Source: Spinellus fusiger
Lineage: Eukaryota > Mucoromycota > Mucoromycetes > Mucorales > Phycomycetaceae
Direction of reading: 5' to 3'
DNA length: 64,000 nucleotides
Assembly (NCBI GenBank): GCA_025094145.1
Contig: JALLLS010000060.1
Span: forward strand, 124,001 to 188,000
Shown here one piece after another: positions 27,363 through 39,825 of the stretch. The position numbers were made by a program, and so were the translations under genes. A model generated the notes under the pieces. The model was not told the DNA's origin and did no database searches. It saw nothing but the letters and a program-made list of their open reading frames with translations. The first letter of the stretch is position 1, and each line of letters begins with the position of its first letter.

Positions 27363-28771
27363 TATCCTGGGAATAAAATCGCAATATTCTTATGATTGGC
27401 TAATATGTTTTAAAAGGCTTTTTCACTGTCTAAATGAACAATTTTGAACTCATCTTGCCTGTTTTAGCAATGATGATTGACTTTGTAATTAAAAAGTATA
27501 GAATTGGCTGTAAAGACAAGAAATTAGAACCAGAATCACCTCCAAATGACAACTCAGTTATTGCATTTATTGTTTAACATAATGTGTTAACTATAAGCCC
27601 ACAGTATTTTCAGCGTAACACTGCTTAAGAAAGATGTTTATTATAGGACTGTCGTCTTTGATTTTGGGTATCAAAGGAAATCCGGACAGTTAAACGTGTA
27701 GTAGAACTCCCCTCTTTATTCATTCAATTCAATACTTCTTTTTATACTATTTTCTAGACACTACCTCTAACTTATATAATAATTACATCTTGAAGGCGTG
27801 CTATCTTTTAGTCTGATTCCAACTCTTCACCTTTCTATTTCCAGTTGGCTTCTTCAATAAAGATGCCACTATCCATAAAAGGAAGGTGACATCACGACAG
27901 GACTCACACAGAATTAACTTTGGTAATTATTGTCCATAAAATAGAACCAAACTTACATTGAGAACAGTATATCCATTTATTGGCTGAGTATTCATAATCA
28001 CTTCAACTGTCTCATTGTAGCTGGTATTAACAGTGGTGCTTGATGATAACAAAGTATTGTTTCTGATACTGTCCTTTAGGTCCAAGGCAAATAGAGTGTG
28101 AATTGTTTGACCTGTGAATTTTGACTTGTAGATTTTATGAGTGGAGGCTAGTGTATACATCACCAGAATAATAAATGAATTATTATTTGTTTTGATAATC
28201 CCTTCCTTTTGTTATCTCCCATACTGCACATACAATTTAACACTCAAATACTCGTCAAGATGAGCATAACTGAGCAAAGTGATGTGCCATTATTAACAAA
28301 GAGAAACAATAGAGAGAGTTGATAGACACTAACAAAGGCTATTCTAGTGATAAAAAGGTAGTCAATGTCTTCATCTGAGCTTGAGCCCATTGTATTGTTA
28401 TTAGGCAAGTAAAGACTCCTTTCAAGTCAGTCCCAAGTAGTCTTCTATACTGTCTAGGGTGTTTAGGGTATACTCCTGAGCATAGTTATCTATCTCCCAA
28501 GGATAAAGCACAAAGCTTTTAGGGTATAGACTCTATTGCTATGAGGGAATGCACTTGGGCAGTAGCTATAGTCATACTATACTATTAGCTATACTATTAT
28601 AATAAACAATTTTATTCATAAACAATATATTTTACTGATAATACAATTTGATATTGAGGTATCCACAAAAGGAAATAATAATATAGATACTTGCAAACCT
28701 TTTGATTTTAATTATTGTTTCACAAAAGGTGATATCACCGCTTAAAGGCCAGAATAATCTCCTGGTGTGTA

Positions 28772-29723
28772 TTCAAAGTATAGATCCTCTTGTAATATAT
28801 CCAAACCTAAATACTACCTGTTTCAACACCAACAGAATAATTAGACCTAGAAAAGTAACACTCTTTGTTCCACTGCAGGAGAAAAGAAGAATAGGGCAGG
28901 TATATTCTGTCGAAGTGTGTTCATCAAGTAAGTGATTGTCTATGCAAACATCAATAAGTAACTGTTTCTTTCCTTTGTTATTGTCTTATAATAGATCATA
29001 CACCTTATGCCAAATATAGAGAAAGACACCTTATAATAAGATATAAATTGTTATATTATTTACTTGATAAACCAATGATAAGAAAAAAAGTCGGGGTCAA
29101 TTGAGGCTATTCATCCATAGTACCAAAACTGTACTTCTTGAACTTAAGATATATCAGATGTCTCTTCTTCTAGGTCGATTGTCTCATCAAGATAATCTGT
29201 CAGACAGGGATAAGACACAATACTCTCTTAGTATATGAAGAGAGAGAAACTAATAATGAAAAATGAAAAATGAAAAATGAAAGCACCCAAGGCATTGAAT
29301 TGTTTTCCCAAGTACTATTGAGTTATATATAGTTTATTGATATCTCCATACACAACAGATCTATATGTTATGAGCTTGAAATGAAAATAGATGACAGTTT
29401 GCACGAAAAATAATTCATGCAAAATCATATTCTGTTTTATATGAACACATTAACATAACTGTTCAAAATAGTTTTACATGTAATTCTTTTGTGTTTTTTT
29501 TCCTTCTTTCTTTCTTAACTCATCTTCACAATGCTATTTTGTTAAGGCCCTGTGCAAGTACGAGTCGATAGAGTTCGTCTCGTGATATGTTACCATCTTT
29601 GACTGCCAAACCTCATTTCGGATTGAATCGGTTGAAAATAAGAATAAAACACCGATGATCTATCTATTAAATACAATGGCATCAACTTCGGTGTCAATTG
29701 ATCTTCTTCCACTACAAATACTT
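28772..29723. other. Intergenic spacer before the FUSC-type gene
   Basis: AT-rich, with three tandem GAAAAAT units at about 29259-29280. No coding region is recognised. The proximal part should hold the promoter of the gene starting at 29724, but no clear box was found. Confidence 0.5.
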
Positions 29724-32700
29724 ATGAGTACCAAAGATGACTTTGAGAAAATAGAAGGGTGGTAATGATATACCATAGTAATAGAATGAAACAGACTTAC
29801 CATTGGCTATTCATTCTTCTAGCCATCATTACAGTAGAGCGGACCCTCAACTCAATCAGCATCCATTTGAGCATTCCATAGTGCAAGAGAGTATAGCAAG
29901 CCATAAGACTGCGACCGACCACCACTATGAAGACAGAAAGAAAACAGAGTCTATTCTCTCATCCTCAGCGAGTATACACATCCCACCCCTCTCATTAAAC
30001 CGTGATACACCCACTAGGCAGAGAGAGCACGTCACATTCCCACCCCAATTAGAGAAGATGTTTGACTTGCCCATGCCACCTCGCAGTGATATATCAAATG
30101 AAAAAGAAAAGTCACAGAGTGAACGTATTATGATCTATCTTCATGCGAAATTCCCAAACCGCGTTGTGCGTCGTGTGCTAAAATGTACATTGGCCTATTT
30201 TCTCTCTACTTTCTTCAGTCTCATCCACCCAATCGTTGCAGCTATTGGTCCTGCATCTTTCTTGGCCACCACTGGAATGCTATTCAGCCACCCCGGTAGA
30301 TCTATGGGAGCACAGGTTGACGCCACTATTACCGCAGTCTTGGGTGTTGTATTAGCAGTCTTTTACGCAATGGCAGGACTCGCAGCGTCTGTAGCTTACA
30401 ATAAGCGACATCCAGACACCTACATTGAAAATCCTATAGGCGCTACTGCCAATATCCTATTTTTATTTTTTGGGATTTTTGGTGCTCAAATGCTGCGACA
30501 GGTGTACCCGAAATTCCATTTCTTTTCTTTACAGTTTATGATTGTACAGATATTTAGTATGACACGAGGCACCAGTTTCCTAGAAGTTCCCTTTGATCTA
30601 CCAATGAATTATGGAATCCCTCTCATTATAGGAGCAGGCATCTCTTTGGTGGTGAATTTATTGGTATGGCCTGAGACAGCTGTAGATGGACTGGGTAAGG
30701 TCATCTCATCATTGTAACACCATAATGACTGATCTACCTTTCTCTAGGTCGGGCACTTAAAGAGACGATTACAAGCAGCAAAGAAATGTTGCATATGATT
30801 ACAAAGCAGTTCTTTCTAGATCCAGAGGCGGAAATGGTTTCTTCCGAAACCGTGGATGCACTAGCAGCTAAAATGAGAGCAGGCATGACAAAAGTGAAGA
30901 CAGCTTACCGTGAGGCAAAGTACGAGATATCCTATTCCTACATTCGTCCTCGGGAGTTACTGAAATTGAGAAAGTCAATGGACTATCTCACAAAGCACTT
31001 GAGTATTCTTGGAGGCTGTCTTAAAAGCGAGCGACAGTTATTTGAGACGACAGCCTTTGACGGCGGAGATCAATGCTTTACAGAAAGTGAATGTGAAGAA
31101 GACACTTGGCTTCATTATGATAGTTCGACTAAACAGGGATCCAGTGTAAGAAGAAGTCGCAGTGATATGGAAGCAACCCTGCGTAAGGCTGCCTCCTTTG
31201 CTGCCTCAGACTATGCTGCCACTGGAAAGTATCAAAGCCCTCGAGCATCCTGTGCCAATTCTCGAGCCAATTCTCGAGCCAATTCTGTTGATGAAGACTA
31301 CTCTGAACAGAATCAGAAATCTGTTACTTCTATACTTTCATTTATGTATATTCCCAGAATAGGCTCCCCAAAGATCAGACCTCCAAAGAAATCAAAGTAT
31401 TATGTTGAGAATAGTAGCAGACAAGTGCTGATGAATTACCTAGACAGCTTAAGAGACCCTCTCATGCTACTCTCTGTTGAATGTGCAGATGTATTAGAGT
31501 GCATCTGTGAGACTATTCAGACAGAGATGGACATAGAAAATGACACTGACGCTTTAATAAGCAAAAATTGGCTATCCTACTTACGACTTCTCCTCAAGAT
31601 CTCTAGTCAGGACCAGACATCCGCAAGTACTAGTGCTAGTCAAAAAAGACCTATGTCGCAGCCATGTGATTGTGCTGATATCCTTAAAAATGCCTTGATC
31701 GATTTCGACAGAGCAGAAAAAGAACGCATGGATATGCTTTACGAACATTATCAAAAACAAATCAACTGTGATGTCTTGACAGCCGGAATACAAGAAGAAC
31801 TATTTCTTGTGTTCTTCTTTATCTTTACTTTACGTGAGGTGGCTACAGAACTTGAGTCTATGGCAAAACAGATGGACTTGCTAAGAAAGAATTCACAGGA
31901 AAGAATGCGAAATGGTAAAAGAAGAAAACACATCTACCTTCCTCAACTCAACCAAAAATGGTGGAATAAATGGGCAAATTGGGGTGGACATCAAAGTACA
32001 AAAGACAAGGGGGGCTATTCAACGAGTAAGTTGATTTTACTTAATAGTATGATTTTAATGGTATTTATTTAACCTTATTTTATATTTATATAGAAAATCT
32101 TAATTACTATATGCCTAGAAATGAGAAGAAGAATGATGCAGAAGAAGAGTACCGCCTTACAACCATACAGGCCAATAGCACTGGAGCACGCTCCATGACA
32201 AGAAGAGAGTCTGTCATTACAAAAGTACTTTCACATACTGGCAGTAATAGCTCTGCTACCATGAACCATACTAAAACTCGAAATAATCTATTCAGAGCTC
32301 CCACTTTATCTGCACATAGTGAAGAGAGTCAGAAAGATCTTCAGTCAAAAGAAACAGAAACCAGAACCTCAATGAAAGATCTTGAATCTCTAGAAAGTAA
32401 AAGCACGAAAGAAAAGACACCGTTATCATTGCGCATACGCTACAATATTTGGCTCACATTTCAATACATGAAAAGATTTGAATTTAAGTCTTCACTTAAA
32501 ATGGCAGTTGCTGTATTAGTACTCTGTTTTCCTGCATTTTTACCATCATCAGCTGTATGGTATCAGAGCTTCAGAGGTCAGTGGGCATCCATGACAGTAA
32601 GTGCATAGTATTCATAATGGGTGCAATCAAAGCAACTGATCCTTTTCTTTTCTTTATTCAGGTTATTGCTATTATGAATCCTACAAGGTATTGAGTAATA

Positions 32701-34018
32701 ATAAGGGTGCTATGTATATCAAATCTTACTGTTTTTTTTAGTGGAGGCACACTACAGGCTAGTGTATGGAGAATTGTGGGAACATTGACAGGTGCCCTTG
32801 TGGGATGGGGTGTATTGGAAGCCCATTCAGGTAGTCCCTACTTTCTGGCACTCTTTGCTGTGATCCTAGGTAAGTCTATGAATCTCAAAATAACTTGTAA
32901 AGCATTATTAATTGGTCTCATCGTTTTAGCCATACCATTCTTTTATATCCATCTTGCCAGTACCTACAATAAGGTTGGTATTGTTGTTCTTATTTCCTAC
33001 TTGGTGGTAGCCCTCAGTCGATATGCCAATCCTGATATTACAGAACCTATCAAAGAAACTGTATGGTAATGCACACTGTAATATTATAATATAGGCAGTA
33101 AAAAAAGGGAGGGAATAGTGACAAATACATTTTTTACTTAGGAAAAGAGTGGCAACCATGATTGTTGGCATCTTGGTATCATTATGTCTTAATTGGTGAG
33201 TATTTTTATTTCTCATATTCAAGTAAAGGATAGTGTTAACATGTATTTTAGGATGGTGTGGCCATTTATTGCTCGTCATGCCACAAGAAAATCGATCTCA
33301 CTGGTTATTCATGAACTGGGTGACTATTACGCCTATTTAATGGGTACATTCCTTTACCATGATCCTTTGGTCCCACCCAGTGAAGAAGATATTAGACAAA
33401 GCCAAAAAATGGAGAGCAAAATTCAGTCTTCAATTGATTCGTGTAGTATGCTCTTGGAACTCACCGATCATGAACCAAGACTCAAAGGCCCATTCCCAAA
33501 AGAGTTTTATAAAGAAATGCTTATATCCATTCGCAATATACTTGATCGTATTATGAGTATTCGGATAGCACTTACAAAAATGCCAGAAGTGGTAAAACAC
33601 AGTATTTGTAAGAAGGACACTCACTACCATCGACACCATATGGTAAGTATAGAGCTAACTTATTTATATCGACAAAGTGCTAATTTTATTTTTATTTTAA
33701 CAGTATGCTTCTTTGTTACTGTATTTTTATACATTGTCTGTATCATTAAGATCAAAAACACCCCTTCCTGTGTATATGCCAGCCCTAAACTCTTCACGGG
33801 AAAAACTAATGAAAAATCGCCAAGAAGATCATGCAGGCGAGCGTTGGGTCAAACTAAGTAATCTTACATGGTTTGCCACAGCCTGCTCTACTGATGAGAT
33901 CATTAGTGAACTTGAGTACTTGAAAAACCTTATTCAGTTTATTGTAGGAGAGGGTAAATATGCTGATAGAACACGGAGGATTGAAAACTTTAGAGGTGAA
34001 GCAGAGGAGTGGGATTAA
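29724..34018 (+). CDS. FUSC/ArAE-type multi-pass membrane protein
   Basis: Ten exons, 29724-29761, 29823-30694, 30748-32025, 32094-32596, 32662-32687, 32742-32869, 32930-33065, 33142-33195, 33252-33642 and 33704-34018, give about 1246 aa. A disordered N-terminus precedes a block of about six membrane helices (PNRVVRRVLKCTLAYFLSTF onward). Then come a long soluble region with a Ser/Arg/Asn-rich stretch, and a second membrane block (FKSSLKMAVAVLVLCFPAF, SGGTLQASVWRIVGTLTGAL, VALSRYAN). This two-half layout is that of fungal aromatic-acid-exporter/fusaric-acid-resistance family proteins (ArAE_2, also annotated as brefeldin A sensitivity-related). Export of organic anions or toxic compounds is the family inference; the substrate is unknown. 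The first exon is my prediction (phase fits, donor GTAATG). The 60-nt intron 32870-32929 is free of stops in frame and a multiple of three. Confidence 0.82.
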
Positions 34019-34522
34019 TACCTTTGCAAAGTAATAGACTTATTTATTATTATTAAATGCTAATCATGTAATATACATTTATATACATATAAAAAGACAT
34101 TTGTATACATGGAATATTTAAGCACTGATCATTTGTAGAAAAATGCTAATCACTCTTACATAATTGAAGTGAATACCACCTTTTGAACATTAGCGTTTAA
34201 ATGACAAACAATTTTCACAAGACTATTGTGTCTATATAAAGTTATAATCAAAGAAATACAGAGAATAATCAGTCAATAGAATGCATGTACGCTGATATAT
34301 TCTTTATAAATATATATTAAGGACTACTTATCATCCCATCTACTCTTTTACTTTATATTTCAAATTGAATGAACAAAAGCCCTATGCATAACTTTTTAAA
34401 AGGAAATCTGGTACCCCTGCTGGCCACTGACTGTTTTTCAATACAAGAACGTGACTGTTTTTCAACTGAGCAGTCTATTGTCTTGTTCGAGTTCACTTTT
34501 CCTTTACACTAACAAAAGTAAA
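34019..34522. other. Intergenic spacer
   Basis: About 500 bp of AT-rich DNA between the FUSC-type gene and Zim17, which are in the same direction. It holds AATAA-type processing signals near 34050 and no ORF of note. Confidence 0.5.
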
Positions 34523-35041
34523 ATGCATCGTGCCACTCATCGTATAGCCACCCATTTGAAAGAAAGCCAAGGTCTTATTCTCTCGGGTAGAATAATTTCC
34601 CAAAAAATACAAATAAAACCTCAACATGTTACAACATCTCAGCTAATGCGCAGCTCTACTTGGATGGTATCCCAGCGCCCTCAGCAATCTTCACTTTTCC
34701 ATACATATTCCTCCCTTAGAAAACAAGACGATACACAAGAAGACACACTAGACGATAGACCAGTCCTGACAAATCTTGGTCGTGCTGAAGATTATGTAGA
34801 ACTAGACAAAAAAATCATGGTTGGCTTTACATGTGAAGTATGTGATCAGCGTTCAAACCATGTCATGTCAGCCCTTTCCTATACAAAAGGTGTCGTCCTT
34901 ATTCAGTGTCCAGGCTGTAAAAACAGACATTTGATTGCTGATAACTTGGGCTGGTTTAGAGATGAGAAAGTTAATATTGAAGATTTGGCACGGGAGAAAG
35001 GAGAAAGTGTCCGTAGAGTGCTTAACGATGATGAAAAATAA
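34523..35041 (+). CDS. ZIM17: DNL-type zinc finger protein Zim17/Hep1 (mitochondrial)
   Basis: Single exon of 172 aa from the ATG in AAAATGCATCG. The N-terminal about 90 residues are rich in Arg, Ser, Thr and Gln with almost no acidic residues (MHRATHRIATHLKESQGL), fitting a mitochondrial presequence. The DNL zinc finger follows: FTCEVCDQRSNHVMS, then VLIQCPGCKNRHLIADNLGW, with the four Cys that bind zinc and the Asp-Asn-Leu signature. Zim17 prevents aggregation of mitochondrial Hsp70 and is needed for protein import into the matrix. Length matches fungal orthologues. No intron is needed, unlike its neighbours. Confidence 0.93.
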   Translation: MHRATHRIATHLKESQGLILSGRIISQKIQIKPQHVTTSQLMRSSTWMVSQRPQQSSLFHTYSSLRKQDDTQEDTLDDRPVLTNLGRAEDYVELDKKIMVGFTCEVCDQRSNHVMSALSYTKGVVLIQCPGCKNRHLIADNLGWFRDEKVNIEDLAREKGESVRRVLNDDEK

Positions 35042-37081
35042 AGTTGGACTTCCTTCGACACGGACCTCATAGTATTTAAAAAATGTGAAGTAATGATGTA
35101 TAATTTATTGACTGGTAGAGTATAATTAATCATATCAAACTAAGGTATATTGTCGTAGAAATGTGATAAACAATAATGTACTATTCTCTCTCAATCAAAG
35201 ATGGGTGGACAGTAAATAACATACACTCATATAGCTCTATGCCTGTAGCATTGAGTTTTCTAAATGCTATTCTGAATTCATTTCATATGACTCTAGTGTG
35301 CATATATCAATGTGCTTTTCAGAAGAGTCTTTGTAGAATTATGTAAGAGAAAAAAGGTAGCTAGAAAATGTCCTCAATCTAGTTGAGTTTTATTGCTACT
35401 ACCTTACATTATTTGGCTGAGCAACTTGAACAAAAGAATTCCTTGCCATGTAACATGTTTGTGATGTTTGACTTTATATTTTATCTACACGCAGATTTCT
35501 GTATAATGTATCCAATATAGACCTAAATTATTGTCCATAAAAAGACATACTATGTGCCTTTATACGATGTTAAAAGATATTAGATTAATTTTGACTACTT
35601 TAGTTCCCTTGAATTCTTTCTTAATATAATTACACCTTGGAATGGCATTTATTTTTACTATATATTTTTAATAAATAAATAATATTCAATATCGATAGAC
35701 AAACCTTTTAGTGCATGATGTGTCATATTATTATAGGACAACCCTATTTTATGAATTCCTTGCACCCATAATGAATCTAACAGCTTTAAATGTTAGTTTA
35801 TCTAATAAATACCGCCAGTGATTTAATAAATAGAGGTGCAAGATAATAGGATTATAAACCTATTTGATTTACAAACTATCTTATTAGTCTGAAATAACTA
35901 AAAGATCAACTATTATTAAAGCTACTATTATCTCATTTGATGTAAATTAGGAAATATATGCATGAATTACTAATTGTTTATTTCTACATTTACTTACTAA
36001 TATCACATCTAATTGGAAGCACACAATAATCCATGAATGATTCAGCCATATTTGATTCTGGTTGCTCTTCGTTGTAAAACATTGACTTGTATAGTGTTTT
36101 TCTCTTTAGATTAAAAGAAAGAAAGAAAAAGAAAAATTCAGGCAAGAAAAGGGTTGATTTCAGAAGTGTAGGTTTAGGCTGCAAGACATATCATAATTTA
36201 ATATTATATATCTTTGTAAATATAAAAATCTCTTTTGGGGGTGAAACTACTTTATGTTTGGTGATTTATTTGTGAATACTCTTTATTGAGATTTACCTCT
36301 TCAGTCAGAAAAAGATACACCAGGCATGTTTTTGTTGATAAACATCTCTATTCCAAATTATTTTATAGTTTTTAAAATATAAAATACTACCGGTATACTT
36401 CTCATTTACATGTTTGAATCGTGTCATATTTCATTTGAATCGCTTCATATTTCATTCTGTGTAACATGGTTGCCCCTTTTTCTAATTTTCTATAGTTTAT
36501 TGTATTCAGGTTAAACTTATAATTCAATATGGATTGTTTTCTAAATGTATGTCATTACTTTCTACATATTTAATGCATAAGCAGCTGCCTCTGTCTTTAT
36601 GGCTTTGTTCTCCGCAGTCTGTGCATTGCTGAATTTCTATTGTGGTTTTTACATAGATTAGACAAGATAAACACAACAGGGTATACTACTGATACTATGG
36701 CTTCTTTTTTCTTTTTTCTTTTTTTTTTTTAAAAAAAATACTATATGCCTCTTATTGTATTACTATTTTCAAGTACCCAATTGATGTAAAAAGATAACAG
36801 AATATTATTTGATATAAAAAGAGAAAACATTACTATAATATAGATTGTTGTCATTTATTTACAATAAAAACAACCTTCGTTCATTATTTGTAGTGCTCAG
36901 AATTCAGTGTTTGATGTGCCTGAAAACAATTTTCTCACTATCTGAAAATGATCTTTATTTTTCTGAGTTTAAAATGAAAACGCTGTAGTACTAAATGTAC
37001 TTTAATAGTATCAGACCTTTGAATAGTAATGCATAAAAAGACATCTCGAAATTCTCTTTAAGATATCTCCATGTCCATGTA
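35042..37081. other. Gene-poor AT-rich region
   Basis: Two kilobases between Zim17 and the M2 mariner. It has homopolymeric T and A runs at about 36711-36738. Frames present are short and low in complexity. No recognised gene. Confidence 0.5.
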
Positions 37082-38486
37082 AAATGACCCTCAATAAGTA
37101 ACCACCTTTTCTTTCTTTCAAATTCCAGGCTATTGTTATACCAAAAAATAAAAAATAACATAACATAACATACACATTTTTATTTTTTATTTTTTATAAT
37201 ACTTATTTTCTTATAATGTCCAACTTATCCAATACCATAAACATCTTAACTAAAACCCCCTAAGATGTATAGAAAAAAATACCTGCTTTGAGAGTCGTTC
37301 AGCCATCTTGTACAAAGTGCTAAACATAAACATCACCCAAGCCGAGGCATCTCGCATGTTCAACATGCTTCCTAACACTGTATGGAATAGTGTGAAGCAC
37401 CACAAGGCAGCAGGCTTGGTAGTACTTTTCTCCCAAGAGTGGCTGATAAAGAGAGTTGGACGACAGGGCTATTATAGGGTTGAATAGAAAAGTAATGACC
37501 AAATCCTACCAGACCAAAGTAATCATCAGGGAAAGCATGGCCATCAATGTATCAAGGAATACCTTGATGAAGTACCTTGATGAAATGGGCTTCCATTCAC
37601 TCAATCTTGTGATGAAGCCTGTTTTTTTATACCAAGAAGAACATGGAGGTAAGACTCCACTGGGTTCATGGGCACGTCAAATAGACCCATGAGCAGTGGT
37701 AGGATATTGTCTCGTCTGATGAGTCTAGAGTAAAGCTCATGGGCTATGATAGAGAGGGTAAAAGCCATCAGTCAGCATGGCACCAGCTTTGAGCCCAAGA
37801 ATGTCCTTGATAATAAGTTTGGAGGTGGTAGAGTGATGGTATATATTTTTCTAGTGGGGAGAGTGTTGATAGATGGATTGTAGTGAAGAGTGGGATATAC
37901 TCTGACAAGTACATCAATGTCTTGGGAGAAGCCTACTGAAATGAACTCAAATCTCGCTCTCGCTCTCTCTTAAACCCTGGAGTCAGTTGCTGCTTACAGG
38001 AGGGCAATGCTAGACCCTATACGAGTAAGACAACTCGAGAATGGAAGACAGTCATTGGTATAGTAATGACTCTTTAAAGGCCCTTACAAAGCACCGATAT
38101 TGATTCAATTGAGCATCTGTGGGCTCACCTCAAGAAGGTCATCAGGAAGGATAGGAGGGTATATTTTACCAAAGAATAGTTAAAGACTGCTCTAATGCTG
38201 AAATAGGGTGAAACATCAAAAGAAGTGACAGATGCCTTCATTGCCAGCATGAGGCGGAGATAACAAGCAATGATAGATCCCAAAGGTGGCCATAGTGGTT
38301 ACTAAGCAACCTACCAATAAAAACCACTGTCTTGTATTATAAACGCTACTATCTTTATGTATTGAAGGTTTTATGTCTTTAGCTAATGAATTAATGAAGT
38401 TATTACACTATTAAGAAAAGTATATATAAAATAGGAAATCAGCATTTGAAGAAAAAAAGAAAGTGATTACTTATTGAGGGTCACTT
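37082..38486 (+). mobile_element. Mariner family M2, full-length but decayed copy
   Basis: Inverted ends AAATGACCCTCAATAAGTAA and its complement TTACTTATTGAGGGTCACTT are flanked by TA (37080-37081 and 38487-38488), giving a 1405-bp element. Inside, in changing frames on the plus strand, are transposase pieces: LMKYLDEMGFHSLN, an SDESRVKLMGYDREG-like catalytic region at about 37715, GNARPYTSKTTREWK, and SIEHLWAHLKKVIRKDRR with the third acidic residue. Several stops and shifts interrupt it. The second copy is at 52137. Confidence 0.8.
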
Positions 38487-38518
38487 TAGTAATACACATC
38501 TGATAGACACCTATTTTC

Positions 38519-38934
38519 TACACACCCAAAGATATCTCTGGCTTTCAAGTGATAACACCATCTTTCCTTTATATAATGTAGATAGCTACTTTTTATAGAA
38601 CAATGTTTTAAAATCAAAAGGTTTGCAAATATCCAAATAATTATTTCGTTTTGTAGAATACCTCACTATCAAGTTGTATTATCAATAGAATATAGTGTTA
38701 ACTATAATATTATAGATAATACTATACAACCACTATAGCTGCTGCCCAAGTGCATTCCCTCATAGCAATAGAGTCCATGCCCTGAAAGACTTGTGATTCA
38801 TCCTTGGGAAATAGATAGCTATACTTGGTATTATACTTTAGAAACTATTGATAGTATAGAAGAAACAAGACCACATAAGACTGACTTGAAAGGAGTCTTT
38901 ACTTGCTTAATAACAACACAGTTCAAAGTATTTT
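38519..38934. mobile_element. R1 element, copy D (truncated)
   Basis: Begins TACACACCCAAAGAT, carries the CAAGTGCATTCCCTCATAGC hallmark, and runs into the LINE fragment at the same internal position as copy A (8692-9089). The two R1-LINE junctions are almost identical, so they derive from one event. Confidence 0.8.
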
Positions 38935-39820
38935 TTATTTTGGGTGTGATTTGCTAATTGTGCATTGGACATATTAGCCACTCTATGAAATTGTTTGGGA
39001 TAAACATATAAACACTGAATACAAAAGTGAAAAAATGATGATAAATGAGTAGAAATGATGGTAATTGATAGGTTAAGAATAGACATCCAAGAAGGCCATA
39101 AATTCAGCAAGAAAACCAGGACACCAAAAAGATAACCGTCATCCTGTGGCGATTCGAAATCCAACGAGGGATACTTAGAGCAACTCGGACAATCCTGAGG
39201 ACACAAATACAGCAACCACACTAACAGCTTCTGGCTTTGCTAAACGGGTTAAGAATGGGTGGTAGAGGAGAGATCAGAGGAGAAGTGAGGATACAGCGTC
39301 TGTTGCTGAAGGAGTTTTTGCACTCTATGGCGGCGTTGGCTTTCCCGCTCAACACACCCATCAGCAGCCTCAATGAGCAAGCTACCAGCTGATGGCTCTA
39401 CCTTAAAGTCTTGAGTAGACGTGGCTCGATCAATGGCTTGCAGAAGTATTAACAAACTGGGCCAAAGATCTCGCCATTTAACAAAAGACTTAACCGTGCG
39501 TGACAGAGGATTTATACAATAGTCAATTGGATGAACGTCGTGTGATGGTGCAGGAACTAGGAAGAACAAGAACGTGGAGCGTCTATGATCAACGAATATG
39601 CAAGTGAGAAAGTGGTCCCTATTGGCAGATGGGTGGCCACATTGGCAAGGAACTGAAGGTGTTGGTGGTAACCAAGCAATACTCCATTTTAGTAGACGAT
39701 GTCTCTTTGTGCGTGCACGATAGTAGAAGAATTGGATCCCAAACAGGTCTACATAGTCCACGGGCTACTGTCACCAGCGGATTCTTGCCACGCACTAGAC
39801 TAGTAATTTCACTTTGAAGC
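38935..39820 (-). pseudogene. LINE 3' fragment, copy 2
   Basis: Minus-strand frames 39761-39249 and 39221-38907 repeat the C-terminal part of the LINE fragment at 9095-10690 with only scattered substitutions. They include CQCGHPSANRDHFLTC, the putative zinc knuckle, and the tail ending SSDLSSTTHS. The 5' break lies at about 39820, shorter than in the first copy. A premature end and the missing reverse transcriptase make it non-functional. Confidence 0.8.
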
Positions 39821-39825
39821 TTATC

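Larger units (their letters stand above)
25752..28771. mobile_element. R1 element, copy C, complete and split by a mariner
   Basis: Ends are TACACACCAAGAGAT (25752-25766) and ATCTCCTGGTGTGTA (28757-28771), inverted copies of each other. If the flanking TA is the target, the terminus is CACACC, as in Tc1/mariner-type elements. Removing the inserted mariner (25789-27362 plus one TA) leaves about 1.44 kb. It aligns in inverse orientation with copy E at 40774-41975 over most of its length, including the tract GACAGTGAAAAAGCC-like next to the mariner insertion. It contains a 78-codon minus-strand frame (28163-27927, with NTSYNETVEVIMN) also recognisable in copy E. No transposase is seen. Confidence 0.75.
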
